Below, in pieces: positions 17,034 to 25,618 of a stretch of DNA of 64,000 bases (position 1 is the first letter of the stretch; every line of letters begins with the position of its first letter). The notes below the pieces were generated by a model. The model searched no databases. It was not told the origin of the DNA and worked only from the letters and a program-made list of their open reading frames with translations. Both the position numbers and the translations under genes were made by a program. This stretch comes from Hymenobacter algoricola (GTDB lineage: Bacteria; Bacteroidota; Bacteroidia; Cytophagales; Hymenobacteraceae). The stretch is taken from positions 1 to 64,000 of the forward strand of contig NZ_BAABDH010000002.1 in assembly GCF_039539525.1 (NCBI RefSeq), in the 5' to 3' direction.

Positions 17034-17111
17034 GGGGGGGGGGTTGGTTTCCGGGTCTTTGAAGCTTATCGTTCCGGATGACGGTTGCGGCAATTGCGGC
17101 AACCGTCATCC
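17034..17111. repeat. G10 tract and long inverted repeat between queD and the ABC permease
   Basis: Ten G residues run from 17034 to 17043. GGATGACGGTTGC (17076-17088) and GCAACCGTCATCC (17099-17111) form a perfect 13-base inverted repeat around the palindrome GCAATTGC. The flanks carry GATCTTGGGGTCTT (near 17019) and its inverted relative AAGACCCCAAG (near 17119), so a larger fold is possible. The structure follows the leftward permease start-to-stop direction without a T tract; its role is unknown. Confidence 0.7.
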
Positions 17112-17133
17112 AAGATCCTAAGACCCCAAGCCC

Positions 17134-18135
17134 CTAAGACCCTTTCCGCCGCAGCAAATATACGAAGAACGGTACGCCAAACAGGGCCGTAATCAGCCCG
17201 ACGGGCAAACCGGCCGGCGGGTAGAGCAGGCGGGCCAGCAGGTCGCAGCCGAGCAGGAAGTCGGCCCCGAGCAGGGCGCAGAACAGCAGGTTGGCCTTGC
17301 CCGTGACGCCCAGCAGCCAGCGCGTGAGGTGGGGAATCATGAGCCCTACGAAGCCCACCGGCCCGCACAGCGCCACGATGCAGCCCGTGAGGGCCGCGGC
17401 CGTAGTCACCAGCAGCCAGCGCGTGCGCGCCACCGGCACGCCCAGGGCCTGGGCCCGCTCCTCGCCCAGCAGCAGGATGTTGAGGTCCTTTTGCAGAAAC
17501 CCCAGCAGCGCCAAAGCCAAAGCCAGCGCCAGGGCCGGGTAGGCCAGCACGTCCCAGCCGGCGCGCTCGAAGCTGCCCATGGCCCAGAACAGCACCGTGC
17601 GCAGCTTGCCCTCGGAGGCAGATAAAAATGTGAGCAGCCCCCCGATGGCCGTGGTGAGCGAGCTGAGCGCCACCCCGGCCAGCAGCAGCTGGGCCGGCAT
17701 GATCTTGCCCCGCTGCGTGCCCAGCGCCACCACCACGAGCGTGGTGCCCAGCGCCCCGGCCAGCGCGGCCAGCGGCGGCAGGTACAGGCCGTACAGCATC
17801 ACGTCGGGCAGCAGCGCGAAGCACAGGATAGCGCCCAGCGAAGCGCCCGAAGCGGTGCCGAGCAGGTAGGGGTCGGCCAGGGCGTTGTTGACCATGGCCT
17901 GCATCAGGTAGCCGCTTACGGCCAGTCCGGCGCCCGCCAGCAGCGCCAGCAGGATGCGCGGCAGCCGCAGCTGCACGAGCACCAGCTGGGCCGGGTCGGT
18001 AGGGTCGTAGTGCAGCAGGGTGCGGCCGATAAAGGCGTAATCCAGCGCGAAGCTGCCGACCCGCAGGCCCACGACCACCAGGGCCAACAGCAGCAGCAGC
18101 GCGGCCAGCAGCCAGGGGGCGGGGTGGCGCGTCAT
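17134..18135 (-). CDS. FecCD/BtuC-type ABC transporter permease
   Basis: A 333-residue inner-membrane permease of the iron-siderophore/cobalamin family. About ten hydrophobic segments are visible. Family motifs are LRLPRILLALLAGAGLAVSG, ALADPYLLGTASGASLG, GRISS-like LSSLTTAIGG and CGPVGFVGLMIPHLTRW, the last being the coupling region for the ATPase. Its ATG overlaps the stop of the binding-protein gene by 4 bases (ATGA), so the two are one operon. No ATP-binding subunit lies next to it, so the ATPase must be encoded elsewhere. The substrate is a vitamin B12 or ferric-chelate type compound; the sequence does not decide between them. Confidence 0.93.
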   Translation of the reverse strand: MTRHPAPWLLAALLLLLALVVVGLRVGSFALDYAFIGRTLLHYDPTDPAQLVLVQLRLPRILLALLAGAGLAVSGYLMQAMVNNALADPYLLGTASGASLGAILCFALLPDVMLYGLYLPPLAALAGALGTTLVVVALGTQRGKIMPAQLLLAGVALSSLTTAIGGLLTFLSASEGKLRTVLFWAMGSFERAGWDVLAYPALALALALALLGFLQKDLNILLLGEERAQALGVPVARTRWLLVTTAAALTGCIVALCGPVGFVGLMIPHLTRWLLGVTGKANLLFCALLGADFLLGCDLLARLLYPPAGLPVGLITALFGVPFFVYLLRRKGS

Positions 18136-19037
18136 GGGCGCAGCAGCCGTTGCAGCTCCCGCACCGACTGCGCCACCCGCGGGCCGGGCCGTTCCATCAA
18201 ATCCCCGGTGATGGCGAAGACGCGGCGCGTCTGGTAGGCCCGGATGCGCTTCAGCTCAGGATACTTGCGGAAGAAGGTGCTGTCCAGCTTTCCGAAGCTG
18301 CCGCCGATGAGCACGTCGGGGTTCAGCTGCAGGATATACTCGCGGGTAAGGGCCGGGTAAGGCTGGGGGAACTTCTCAACCACGGCGTTCTGCCCGCCGG
18401 CCAGGCTGATTTTGTCGGTAAACAGCGTGTTCTGGCCATACACGTAGATCGGGTCCTGCCAGGTGATGGCCAGCACCCGGGGCCGGGGGCCGACGGGCGG
18501 CGCCGCCCGGAGCTGCTGCAGCTCCGCGGCCAGCGAATCGGTCAGGCGCCGGGCCTGGGGCACCCGACCCAGGATGCGGCCCAGGTCGCGCAGGCCGCGC
18601 AGCACGTCGGTGGCCTTATCGTACTTCTGATAATAAACCGGAATACCCAGCTTTTCGAGGCGGGCGGCATCATCGAGGGAGGTGATGCCGTCGGTGGTAA
18701 ACACCACGTCGGGGTGCAGGCGCACCAGGCCTTCCAGATCGAGCGGGTAGCTGTTGACGACCGGCTTGCGCAGCACGGCCCGGGGAAAGTCGCAGACCTG
18801 GGTGCGGCCGACGATGGTAGCCGTGTCGGCTACGGCGTACAGCATTTCGGTCATGGAGGCAGCCAGGGCCAGGATGCGGCGCGGGTGGGCGGGCACGGTG
18901 AGGTGGCGGCCGAGGTCATCGGTGAGCTGCTGGGCGGCGGCGGCGGCAGTCTGCTTGCCGGGGTTGTCCGGCTGGCAGGCACCGAGCAGCAGCCCGAGCA
19001 GAAGCGGCTGCGACAGCCGGAGCACGATACGAATCAT
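18132..19037 (-). CDS. ABC transporter substrate-binding lipoprotein, BtuF/FepB-like
   Basis: A 301-residue periplasmic binding protein. The signal peptide ends in a lipobox, LLGAC near residue 20, so it should be lipid-anchored. Class III binding-protein features are present: DDLGRHLTVPAHPRRILAL, then GRTQVCDFP, LDLEGLVRLHPDVVFTTDG and the long linking helix DATDVLRGLRDLGRILG region. The CDFP segment resembles cobalamin-binding BtuF proteins, which favours vitamin B12, but this is inference. A perfect -7 element ends only 4 bases before the ATG, so the message would be leaderless or nearly so, or would start at the GTG of codon 5. A 10-base palindrome lies just upstream. Confidence 0.9.
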   Translation of the reverse strand: MIRIVLRLSQPLLLGLLLGACQPDNPGKQTAAAAAQQLTDDLGRHLTVPAHPRRILALAASMTEMLYAVADTATIVGRTQVCDFPRAVLRKPVVNSYPLDLEGLVRLHPDVVFTTDGITSLDDAARLEKLGIPVYYQKYDKATDVLRGLRDLGRILGRVPQARRLTDSLAAELQQLRAAPPVGPRPRVLAITWQDPIYVYGQNTLFTDKISLAGGQNAVVEKFPQPYPALTREYILQLNPDVLIGGSFGKLDSTFFRKYPELKRIRAYQTRRVFAITGDLMERPGPRVAQSVRELQRLLRP

Positions 19038-19041
19038 GCGC

Positions 19042-19083
19042 CAAAGGTAGCGCGTGGCGCAGGTAGCGACGCATACCTGCGCC
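19042..19083 (-). promoter_or_regulatory. Promoter with palindromic operator for the BtuF/BtuC operon
   Basis: TACCTTTG on the minus strand (19049 to 19042) is a perfect -7 element. GGCGCAGGTA (19056-19065) and TACCTGCGCC (19074-19083) are perfect 10-base inverted arms with an 8-base spacer, covering the -33 region. This is a likely operator for a dimeric regulator. It is GC-rich and so does not look like a Fur box. Confidence 0.6.
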
Positions 19084-19197
19084 TGAATCGTTGCGGAGCT
19101 TGTCAGTCACCGGCTCCCCGGGTCCGTATCGTTCAGTGGCGCGACGCCACCACGCGCCGCGCCCCCCTGCTTCTGCTTCCAACCCGGCCGTTTTCCC

Positions 19198-19205
19198 TAC
19201 TTTTG
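19198..19205 (+). promoter_or_regulatory. -7 element upstream of hldD
   Basis: TACTTTTG matches TAnnTTTG and ends 17 bases before the ATG at 19223. No TTG is visible at the -33 distance. Confidence 0.5.
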
Positions 19206-19222
19206 GCCAAAATCTCCGCCCT

Positions 19223-20188
19223 ATGATAGTTATCACCGGAGCGGCCGGCTTTATTGCCAGCTGCCTTGTTACCCGCCTGAACGCCGCCAATTTCAACGAT
19301 ATCGTGGTGGTCGATAATTTTGCCGTGGAGCGCAAGCTCGCCAACCTGAAGGGCAAGCGCCTGCGCGAATACGTGGACCGCACCGAGTTCTTCGACTGGC
19401 TCGACAAGCACCACGAGCAGGTCGAGTTCATCTTCCACCTCGGCGCCCGCACCGACACCGCCGAGCAGGACAAGGCCGTGTTCGACCTGCTCAACCTGGA
19501 ATACTCACAGAAAATGTGGCGGGCCTGCTGCCAGTATCAGCTGCCGCTGGTGTACGCCTCCTCCGCCGCCACCTACGGCTCGGGCACGCTGGGCTACTCC
19601 GACGAGGACGCGCTGCTGCCCCTGCTGCGGCCGCTGAACCCCTACGGCGACTCCAAGAACGACTTCGACAACTGGGCCGTGCAGCAGCCCGAAAAGCCGT
19701 TTTTCTGGGCGGGCCTGAAGTTTTTCAACGTGTACGGTCCCAATGAGTACCACAAGGGCCGCATGGCCTCGGTGATATTCCACGCCTTCGAGCAGATCCG
19801 GCAGACCGGCTCCATGACGCTGTTCCGCTCCCACAACCCCGACTTTGCCGACGGCGAGCAGCAGCGCGACTTCGTATATGTGAAGGACGTGGTGGAAGTG
19901 TGCTTCTTCCTGATGCAGAACCGCCGGAGCTCGGGCATCTACAACCTGGGCACCGGGGAGGCCCGCACGTTTATGGACCTGACCCTGAACACGTTCCAGG
20001 CTCTGGAGCGCGCCGCCGACATCCACTTCCGCGACACGCCCGAGGACATCCGCGACACGTACCAGTATTACACCCAGGCCGATATGAGCAAGCTGCGCAG
20101 CATCGGCTACGACCGGCCCTTCACCCGCCTCGAAGACGGCATCGACGACTACGTACGCCATTATCTGGTGCCCGGCGCGTATCTGTAA
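19223..20188 (+). CDS. hldD: ADP-L-glycero-D-manno-heptose 6-epimerase
   Basis: An NADP-dependent short-chain epimerase that makes the heptose precursor for the lipopolysaccharide inner core. The 321 residues start at ATG 19223 (MIVITGAAGFIAS), right behind a -7 element; the frame is open further upstream but lacks homology. The Rossmann motif GAAGFIAS is at residues 6-13, and the catalytic segment is SSAATYGSG with the YGDSK motif (NPYGDSKNDFDNW). FFNVYGPNEYHKGRMASV and the C-terminal DIRDTYQYYTQADMSKLR are typical of HldD. With lpxB 3 kb away, it supports a lipopolysaccharide-bearing envelope. Confidence 0.95.
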   Translation: MIVITGAAGFIASCLVTRLNAANFNDIVVVDNFAVERKLANLKGKRLREYVDRTEFFDWLDKHHEQVEFIFHLGARTDTAEQDKAVFDLLNLEYSQKMWRACCQYQLPLVYASSAATYGSGTLGYSDEDALLPLLRPLNPYGDSKNDFDNWAVQQPEKPFFWAGLKFFNVYGPNEYHKGRMASVIFHAFEQIRQTGSMTLFRSHNPDFADGEQQRDFVYVKDVVEVCFFLMQNRRSSGIYNLGTGEARTFMDLTLNTFQALERAADIHFRDTPEDIRDTYQYYTQADMSKLRSIGYDRPFTRLEDGIDDYVRHYLVPGAYL

Positions 20189-20392
20189 GCCGGCGGCAAT
20201 GCCATAATTTTAGTACGGCCATCAACGAGCTGACCGCACGGTTTTCTAGCCAAATGACCTTATTTGCAGCCCGCCCCGCTTCAACCCGGGGCGGGCTGCC
20301 GCGTTTGGCTCCCGCCGATGCCCGGCTCCCGCGGGTGGGCGGCCGGTCGGCTTCCCCTAGTTATCCTTTCCTTCTCACCAATTCGGTCCCGG

Positions 20393-21784
20393 GTGCAACG
20401 ACGCGTAATCACCATTCTGGGCGGGGGCTTTTCGGGGTCGATGCTGCTGGTGCAGCTGGCGCACCTGGCCGGCGGCCCCTACGCCTGCGACGTGCACCTG
20501 GTGGAGCCCCGGCGGGCCCCCGGGCCGGGCCTGGCCTACTCGGCCCGGCGCCCGGAGTATCTGCTGAACGTGCGCACCCCGTTTCTGAGCGCCTTTCCCG
20601 ACCAGCCCAACCATTTCACGCAGTGGCTGCACACGATTGACGCGCCGCCCTGCGAGGAGCAGTTCTGCTCCCGCCAGCTCTACGGCCGCTACCTGCACGC
20701 GCTGGTGGCCGCCGTGCTGGCCGCGCCGGCCGCGAATGGGCTGCGGTTTTTCTGGCACCACGACTCTGCCGTCCGCTGCACTGTGGCCGCCGATGGGCAG
20801 TCGGCTACGGTGCAGCTGGCGGGCGGAGCAGCGCTGCCGAGCCAGCAGGTGGTGCTGGCGCTGGGCAACTTTCCGCCCCTGCCGCCCACGGGTCCCGACC
20901 ACGCCTACCTCACCCACCCTACCTACCACGGCAACCCCTGGGCCAAAGGCGCGCTGCGCAACATTGCGCCCGCCGATTCGGTGCTGCTCATCGGCTCGGG
21001 CCTGACGGCGGTGGACGTACTGCTGGGGCTCGATGCCGACGGCCACACCGGCCCGGTAACGGTAGTGTCGCGCAATGGCCGCTGGCCCGCCGAGCACGGG
21101 CCGGCCGGCCTCTCCTACCCCAGCTTCTACGCCGAGGAGCTGGCCGGCCTTACTACCGTGGGAGCCGTGCTGGCCGCCGTGCGCCGCCGCATCCGGCAGA
21201 CCACCGGGCAGGGAATCGACTGGCGGCCCGTGCTGGACTCCCTGCGGCCGGATCTGGGCCGGATCTGGGCCGCCTGGCCGCGGGCGGAGCAGGCGCGGTT
21301 TCTGCGGCACCTGGCCTCCATCTGGTCGGTGCAGCGCCACCGCAGCCCGCCGCAGAATCAGGCGGCCGTGCTGGGGCTGCTGGCCGCGGGCATCGTGCGG
21401 ATGCAGCTGGGCCGGGTACGGCAGATAGTGCCCCGGGGCGAAGACCTGGCCGTGCAGGTGCAGAAGCACGGCCAGCCGCAGTGGCTCACGACCCGCCACG
21501 TCATCACCTGCACCGGCCCGCTGCTCGACTACAGCCGCATCACGGACCCACTGGTGGTGAGTTTGCGCGACGCCGGGCAGCTGGTGCCCGACGCGCTGCA
21601 GCTGGGTATTCAGACCGATGCCCACGGCGCCCTGCTCGACGCGCAGGGGCGGGCTTCGGCAGTGCTCTTTACGCTGGGTCCGAGCCGGCGCCCCGCCTAC
21701 TTTGAGTCGACGGCCGTGCCGGAGCTGCGGCAGCAGGCGGTGGCACTGGCCCAGTGGCTGGGGCAGACTTTATCCGGCCATTAG
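20393..21784 (+). CDS. FAD/NAD(P)-binding protein (NAD_binding_9 type)
   Basis: A 463-residue flavoprotein-like enzyme of unknown substrate. The dinucleotide fold starts at once with VITILGGGFSGSMLL, then LVEPRRAPGPGLAYS and YLLNVRTPFLSAFPDQPNHF, typical of the FAD-NAD(P)-binding family PF13454. A second nucleotide motif is in SVLLIGSGLTAVDVLLGL near residue 200. I take GTG at 20393 as the start because homology begins there; the open frame continues 43 codons upstream with low-complexity sequence. It stands alone and is not obviously in an operon. Relatives are annotated as hydroxylases or pyridine nucleotide-disulfide oxidoreductases, without firm function. Confidence 0.82.
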   Translation: MQRRVITILGGGFSGSMLLVQLAHLAGGPYACDVHLVEPRRAPGPGLAYSARRPEYLLNVRTPFLSAFPDQPNHFTQWLHTIDAPPCEEQFCSRQLYGRYLHALVAAVLAAPAANGLRFFWHHDSAVRCTVAADGQSATVQLAGGAALPSQQVVLALGNFPPLPPTGPDHAYLTHPTYHGNPWAKGALRNIAPADSVLLIGSGLTAVDVLLGLDADGHTGPVTVVSRNGRWPAEHGPAGLSYPSFYAEELAGLTTVGAVLAAVRRRIRQTTGQGIDWRPVLDSLRPDLGRIWAAWPRAEQARFLRHLASIWSVQRHRSPPQNQAAVLGLLAAGIVRMQLGRVRQIVPRGEDLAVQVQKHGQPQWLTTRHVITCTGPLLDYSRITDPLVVSLRDAGQLVPDALQLGIQTDAHGALLDAQGRASAVLFTLGPSRRPAYFESTAVPELRQQAVALAQWLGQTLSGH

Positions 21785-21949
21785 AAGCCCCGGCGCCACG
21801 CTGGCTGCCGCCGGCCCCAGCGGCGCTTGCCTTCCGGGCGGGCTAAAATCGGCGAAGCCCCCTACTGCGGCGCAATGGAGGGCTTCGAAAGTTAAATAGG
21901 TAAGGCGGGCTAAGCTCAGAATGGCCCCGGCCCTGCCAGCAACACGGCC

Positions 21950-22207
21950 CTACGCGGCCTGCTCCAGGCCATACATGGGCACCACGGAAGCCTCCGGGGC
22001 CGACACAGCCAACTGGGGCAATCCGGCCAGATCATCGGCGTGGCGGCGCAGGGCGCGCATGAGCAGGTACTTGTACTTTTCCGCATCGGCCAGGGCCGCT
22101 TCAATGGCCTGCACGGCCTCGGCATAGGCCACTACCGGCTGCAGGTCGCGGCGCGGGCGGCGGGCTTCAAAAACACGATTCTCCAGGTATTCAGCGGCGT
22201 TTTTCAT
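21950..22207 (-). CDS. Small hypothetical protein, helical
   Basis: I do not recognise this 85-residue protein. It begins MKNAAEYLENRVFEARRPRRD and is mostly predicted helix with many Ala, Leu and Glu (VVAYAEAVQAIEAALADAEKYKYLLMRAL). There is no signal peptide or metal motif. The terminator at 22258-22292 separates it from the oxidoreductase behind it. The good start and coding-like composition make it a plausible gene, but chance is not excluded. Confidence 0.5.
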   Translation of the reverse strand: MKNAAEYLENRVFEARRPRRDLQPVVAYAEAVQAIEAALADAEKYKYLLMRALRRHADDLAGLPQLAVSAPEASVVPMYGLEQAA

Positions 22208-22257
22208 AGTCTTCCATCAGCGTTGAGCCTTCCTACTGCAGGCTGGTCTAGTAACGC

Positions 22258-22292
22258 AAAAGCCGGCTTCAGCATTCCCTGAAGCCGGCTTT
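22258..22292 (-). terminator. Terminator of the oxidoreductase gene (possibly bidirectional)
   Basis: AGCCGGCTTCAG (22261-22272) and CTGAAGCCGGCT (22279-22290) form a perfect 12-base stem with a 6-base loop and T or A runs on each side. Confidence 0.8.
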
Positions 22293-22317
22293 CACACTAG
22301 AATAGTTACCGGAAAAT

Positions 22318-23322
22318 CTACTCCGAAACGCGCAGCACGATCTTGCCGAACTGCTGCCCGCCGTCCATGCGGCGCATGGCTTTTTCTCCCTCAGCCAGCG
22401 CGAATACCTGGTCGACTACGGGCACCAGCCGGTGCTCGGCCACGAACCGGATCAGGGCGGCAAAATCTTCGTCGGTGCCCATGGTGGAGCCCAGGATGGA
22501 GAGCTGCTTCCAGAAGATCTTGGCCGGCGGCAACGAGGCCATGGCCCCCAGCGTGCCGCCGTAGAACACGATGCGGCCGCCCGGGGCCGCCGCGTCGAGC
22601 AGGGCGCCGAAGCCCGGGCCGGCGGCGCTGTCCACGATGACGTCGAAGCCCCCGCCGGCCCGCTTGACGAGGTCGGCCGCCCAGTTTTCGTCGTTGTAGT
22701 TGGCCCCGCCTTGGGCTCCCAGGGCCGTGGCACGCTCAATCTTTTGGGCGGAGCCGGACGTGACCCACACTTCCGCGCCCGCGGCTACGGCCAGCTGCAT
22801 GGCCAGAATGGCCACGCCACCGCCCACCCCACTGATGAGCACCCGCTCGCCGGCCCGCAGCCCGGCGCGGGTAAACGTGGCGCGGTAGGCCGTGACGCCC
22901 CCCAGGGGCAGCGCGGCGGCCTGCTCAAAGCTCAGGTGCGCGGGCAGGGCATACACGTTAGCCGCCGGCACGCTCACGTATTCGGCAAACGTGCCTTGAT
23001 TAGGCAAACCCATAATGGTGAAGCTTTTACCCTGCGCCTGCGGGTTATCGCCCCAGTTCTGCCCGGGGTTGATCAGCACGGCCTGGCCCAGCAGCTGCGC
23101 GTCGGTGCCCGCGCCCACGGCCGACACCACCCCGGCCCCGTCGGAGCCCAGGATGGTGGGGAATTTCAGGCCCGCGTACTGCCCCTTCTGAATCCAGACG
23201 TCGCGGTGGTTGAGGGCGGCGGCACGCAGCTGCACCAGCACTTCGCCGGGGCCGGGCGTGGGGGTAGGTACTTCGGTCAGGGTCAGGGGCTGGTCGATGC
23301 CAGTAAGCTGGAGAGCGTGCAT
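22318..23322 (-). CDS. Zinc-type alcohol dehydrogenase / quinone oxidoreductase (MDR family)
   Basis: A 334-residue medium-chain dehydrogenase/reductase using NAD(P)H. The start is ATG 23322 (MHALQLTGIDQPL); the open frame upstream is rejected because homology begins here. The GroES-like half has GPGEVLVQLRAAALNHRDVW and GSDGAGVVSAVG, and the nucleotide half has VLISGVGGGVAILAMQLA. The cysteines of the catalytic and structural zinc sites are missing, so it should be a zinc-free quinone oxidoreductase or enoyl reductase type. The physiological substrate is unknown. It has its own terminator. The DCC-family gene begins 79 bases upstream of its start on the same strand. Confidence 0.9.
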   Translation of the reverse strand: MHALQLTGIDQPLTLTEVPTPTPGPGEVLVQLRAAALNHRDVWIQKGQYAGLKFPTILGSDGAGVVSAVGAGTDAQLLGQAVLINPGQNWGDNPQAQGKSFTIMGLPNQGTFAEYVSVPAANVYALPAHLSFEQAAALPLGGVTAYRATFTRAGLRAGERVLISGVGGGVAILAMQLAVAAGAEVWVTSGSAQKIERATALGAQGGANYNDENWAADLVKRAGGGFDVIVDSAAGPGFGALLDAAAPGGRIVFYGGTLGAMASLPPAKIFWKQLSILGSTMGTDEDFAALIRFVAEHRLVPVVDQVFALAEGEKAMRRMDGGQQFGKIVLRVSE

Positions 23323-23401
23323 GAGTGGGGAGTTGGGATAAGCTAGAAAGGGGCTGGCCGGCGCCGGAAGCGGCGAATACCGGCCGCAGGGAAGCCGGAG
23401 A

Positions 23402-23809
23402 CTACAGAAACCGCTGCTGCAGCTCGGGCGTGGGCAAGGTACAGGCATCCTGGCGGCCAAACCACTGGTAGCGGTGCCGGGCCACGAAACGGTACAGCGC
23501 GTCGCGGAAGGCGCGGGGCAGCAGCCGGCCCGCGTACAGCAGCCGCCAGGCTCCCCCGAGGCCGCGGGCAATGCGCAGCACCGCCGTGGAGTGCGTGTAC
23601 ACCTGCCCGCCTTCTACCAGCAGCACCGTTTCGGGGCCGGTGGCGGGCAGCGTGATGCCGTGGGCCGCCAGCAGCGCCTGCCCGCTGGCCGACTGCAGCG
23701 AGGCGAAGCGAAACCGGCCGGCCGCGTCGTGGCGGATGACGAACTGCACGAAGCCGTTGCAGAGGTTGCAGACGCCGTCGAAGAGGATGGTGGCGGGCGG
23801 AGAAATCAT
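23402..23809 (-). CDS. DCC-family thiol-disulfide oxidoreductase-like protein (DUF393)
   Basis: A 135-residue thioredoxin-fold relative. The defining motif DGVCNLCNGF sits at residues 11-20 and gives a CxxC pair. A second conserved part is RFASLQSASGQALL, followed by VYTHSTAVLRIARGLGG. DCC proteins often occur beside or fused to HTTM membrane proteins, and here the HTTM gene starts 264 bases away on the opposite strand. The pair may act together in a redox or vitamin K-like reaction, but this is an inference from context. Confidence 0.9.
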   Translation of the reverse strand: MISPPATILFDGVCNLCNGFVQFVIRHDAAGRFRFASLQSASGQALLAAHGITLPATGPETVLLVEGGQVYTHSTAVLRIARGLGGAWRLLYAGRLLPRAFRDALYRFVARHRYQWFGRQDACTLPTPELQQRFL

Positions 23810-24073
23810 GAGCAGCAGAAAAACCGGGGTGGACTACGGACCAACAACCGGCCGGACGGGAAAAAGTAACGCGGTGACTAGCCATACGCAGCCCCCGGCA
23901 CGCAGTTCGGACGCCCGGCCCGGGACATTTGCCGCCGGCGGCCCGCCGGGGCCGAAGCGCAACACTATCGGCGGTATCGGCTTTTTGCCTTTTTCCCGCG
24001 TAAGCAAGCTCCACCCCGCCTTTGCGGCCGGCCCCGCGCCGGCGGTTCACCCCTGCTGCCGACCTGGCACCTT

Positions 24074-25618
24074 ATGCCCCGATTTCTGCTCCTGCTCCGC
24101 CGTCCGTTTACCCTCGATCTGCGCGCGCTGGCGCTGCTGCGCATTGCCGTAGCGGCGGTGCTGCTGCTGGACCTGGGTATTCGCAGCACCGACCTGGAGG
24201 CGCACTACTCCAACCTGGGCGTGCTGCCCCTGCACGTGCTGCAGGAATTTGCCTGGAATCCGTACCAGTTTTCGCTGCACGCCGCCAGCGGCCTGGCCGC
24301 GGTGCAGGCCGTGCTGTTTGGGCTGGCGGCCGTGGTGGCGGGGGCCCTGCTGGTGGGCTACCAGACGCGGCTGGCGACGGTGGCATCCTGGATTCTGCTG
24401 GTCTCGGTGCAGAACCGCAACCCGCTTATTGAGCAGGGCGGCGACGATTTGCTGCGGATGCTGGTATTCTGGGCCATTTTTCTGCCCTGGGGCCGAGTGT
24501 ATTCGGTGGATGCCCGCCGCCGCCCGCCGGCCGCAAGCTACGCCTGCTTCAGCGCGGCTACCGTGGCCTACGTGCTCCAGATTGCCCTGGTGTATTGGTG
24601 CACCGCACTGCTGAAAACCGGCCCGGAGTGGACCCGCGACGGGACGGCCATCTACTACGCCCTGAGCCTCGACCAGGTGCTGCTGCCCGGCGGCCGCCTG
24701 CTGTATCCTTACCCGGCGCTGCTGCGCGGGCTCACGTTTGCCACCTACTACACCGAGCTGCTGCTGCCGTTTGTGCTGCTGCTGCCGGTGGGAGTGGCGG
24801 GGTGGCGGCTGCTGTTTGTGGCCGTGATGTACGGCTTTCACTTCGGCATCAGCCTCACGCTGTTTGTGGGGCTGTTTTTCCTGATCAACATGGCCTCGGT
24901 GCTGGGGCTGCTGCCCCCGGCGGCGCTGGACTGGCTGGAGCGGTTCTGGCAGCCCCGGGCGGCCCGGCTGCGCCCGCACCTGGCGGCCCGCTGGGCGGCC
25001 GTGCAGCCCCGGCTGGCCCGGCTGCGCAGCCCGCTGCGGATCCAAGTGGAGCCTGCTTTCACGCTCTCAGACCGGGGCCGCTGGCTGGGCCGGGCCCTGC
25101 TCAACACGGTGGTGACCGTGTTTCTGGGCTACGTGCTGTGGTGGAACTTCGACAGCGTGCCGGGCCGCCAGCCGACGCTGTACATGTCGGAGCCGCTGCG
25201 CTGGTTCGGGCACCTGTTCCGGGTCGACCAGCACTGGGGCATGTTTGCGCCCACGGTATTCAAGGACGACGGCTGGTATATTCTGGAGGGCACCACCACC
25301 CGCGGGCAGACGCTGGATCTGAACCGCGGCGGCGCCCGGCTCACCTACGCCAAGCCCGCGGCGGTTGTCGCGCTGTTCAAAAACGACCGGTGGCGGAAAT
25401 ACTCGGAAAACTACCTTTTCGTGGCCAACAGCTACATGCGGCCCTACTACTGCAACTATCTGCTGCGCCGCTGGCACCAGAACCCGGCTCATCCGCCGCT
25501 GCGCCTGCTGGAGGTGGTATACATGAAGGAGGTTTCCCTGCCCGACTACCAAACCAGCAAGCCCACGCGCGAAGTGCTGTGCGGCTGCGCCCCCGAAGCC
25601 CCGAACAGCCCGGATTAA
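24074..25618 (+). CDS. HTTM-domain membrane protein (vitamin K-dependent carboxylase-like)
   Basis: A 514-residue integral membrane protein related to the horizontally transferred transmembrane (HTTM) domain of vitamin K-dependent gamma-carboxylases. The N-terminal DLRALALLRIAVAAVLLLDL, the HYSNLGVLP loop, and several membrane segments up to about residue 280 fit the family. QNRNPLIEQGGDDLLRML is the typical motif. The C-terminal part (from about 330) contains one more hydrophobic segment and a soluble tail ending in CGCAPEAP. The catalytic function is not established for bacterial members. Divergent to a DCC-family gene, a known partnership. Confidence 0.85.
   Translation: MPRFLLLLRRPFTLDLRALALLRIAVAAVLLLDLGIRSTDLEAHYSNLGVLPLHVLQEFAWNPYQFSLHAASGLAAVQAVLFGLAAVVAGALLVGYQTRLATVASWILLVSVQNRNPLIEQGGDDLLRMLVFWAIFLPWGRVYSVDARRRPPAASYACFSAATVAYVLQIALVYWCTALLKTGPEWTRDGTAIYYALSLDQVLLPGGRLLYPYPALLRGLTFATYYTELLLPFVLLLPVGVAGWRLLFVAVMYGFHFGISLTLFVGLFFLINMASVLGLLPPAALDWLERFWQPRAARLRPHLAARWAAVQPRLARLRSPLRIQVEPAFTLSDRGRWLGRALLNTVVTVFLGYVLWWNFDSVPGRQPTLYMSEPLRWFGHLFRVDQHWGMFAPTVFKDDGWYILEGTTTRGQTLDLNRGGARLTYAKPAAVVALFKNDRWRKYSENYLFVANSYMRPYYCNYLLRRWHQNPAHPPLRLLEVVYMKEVSLPDYQTSKPTREVLCGCAPEAPNSPD

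Noticed and set aside
18132..19100. Cobalamin riboswitch upstream of the BtuF-like gene
   Set aside because: The -7 element sits directly at the start codon, leaving no leader for a riboswitch, and no B12-box-like sequence was seen.
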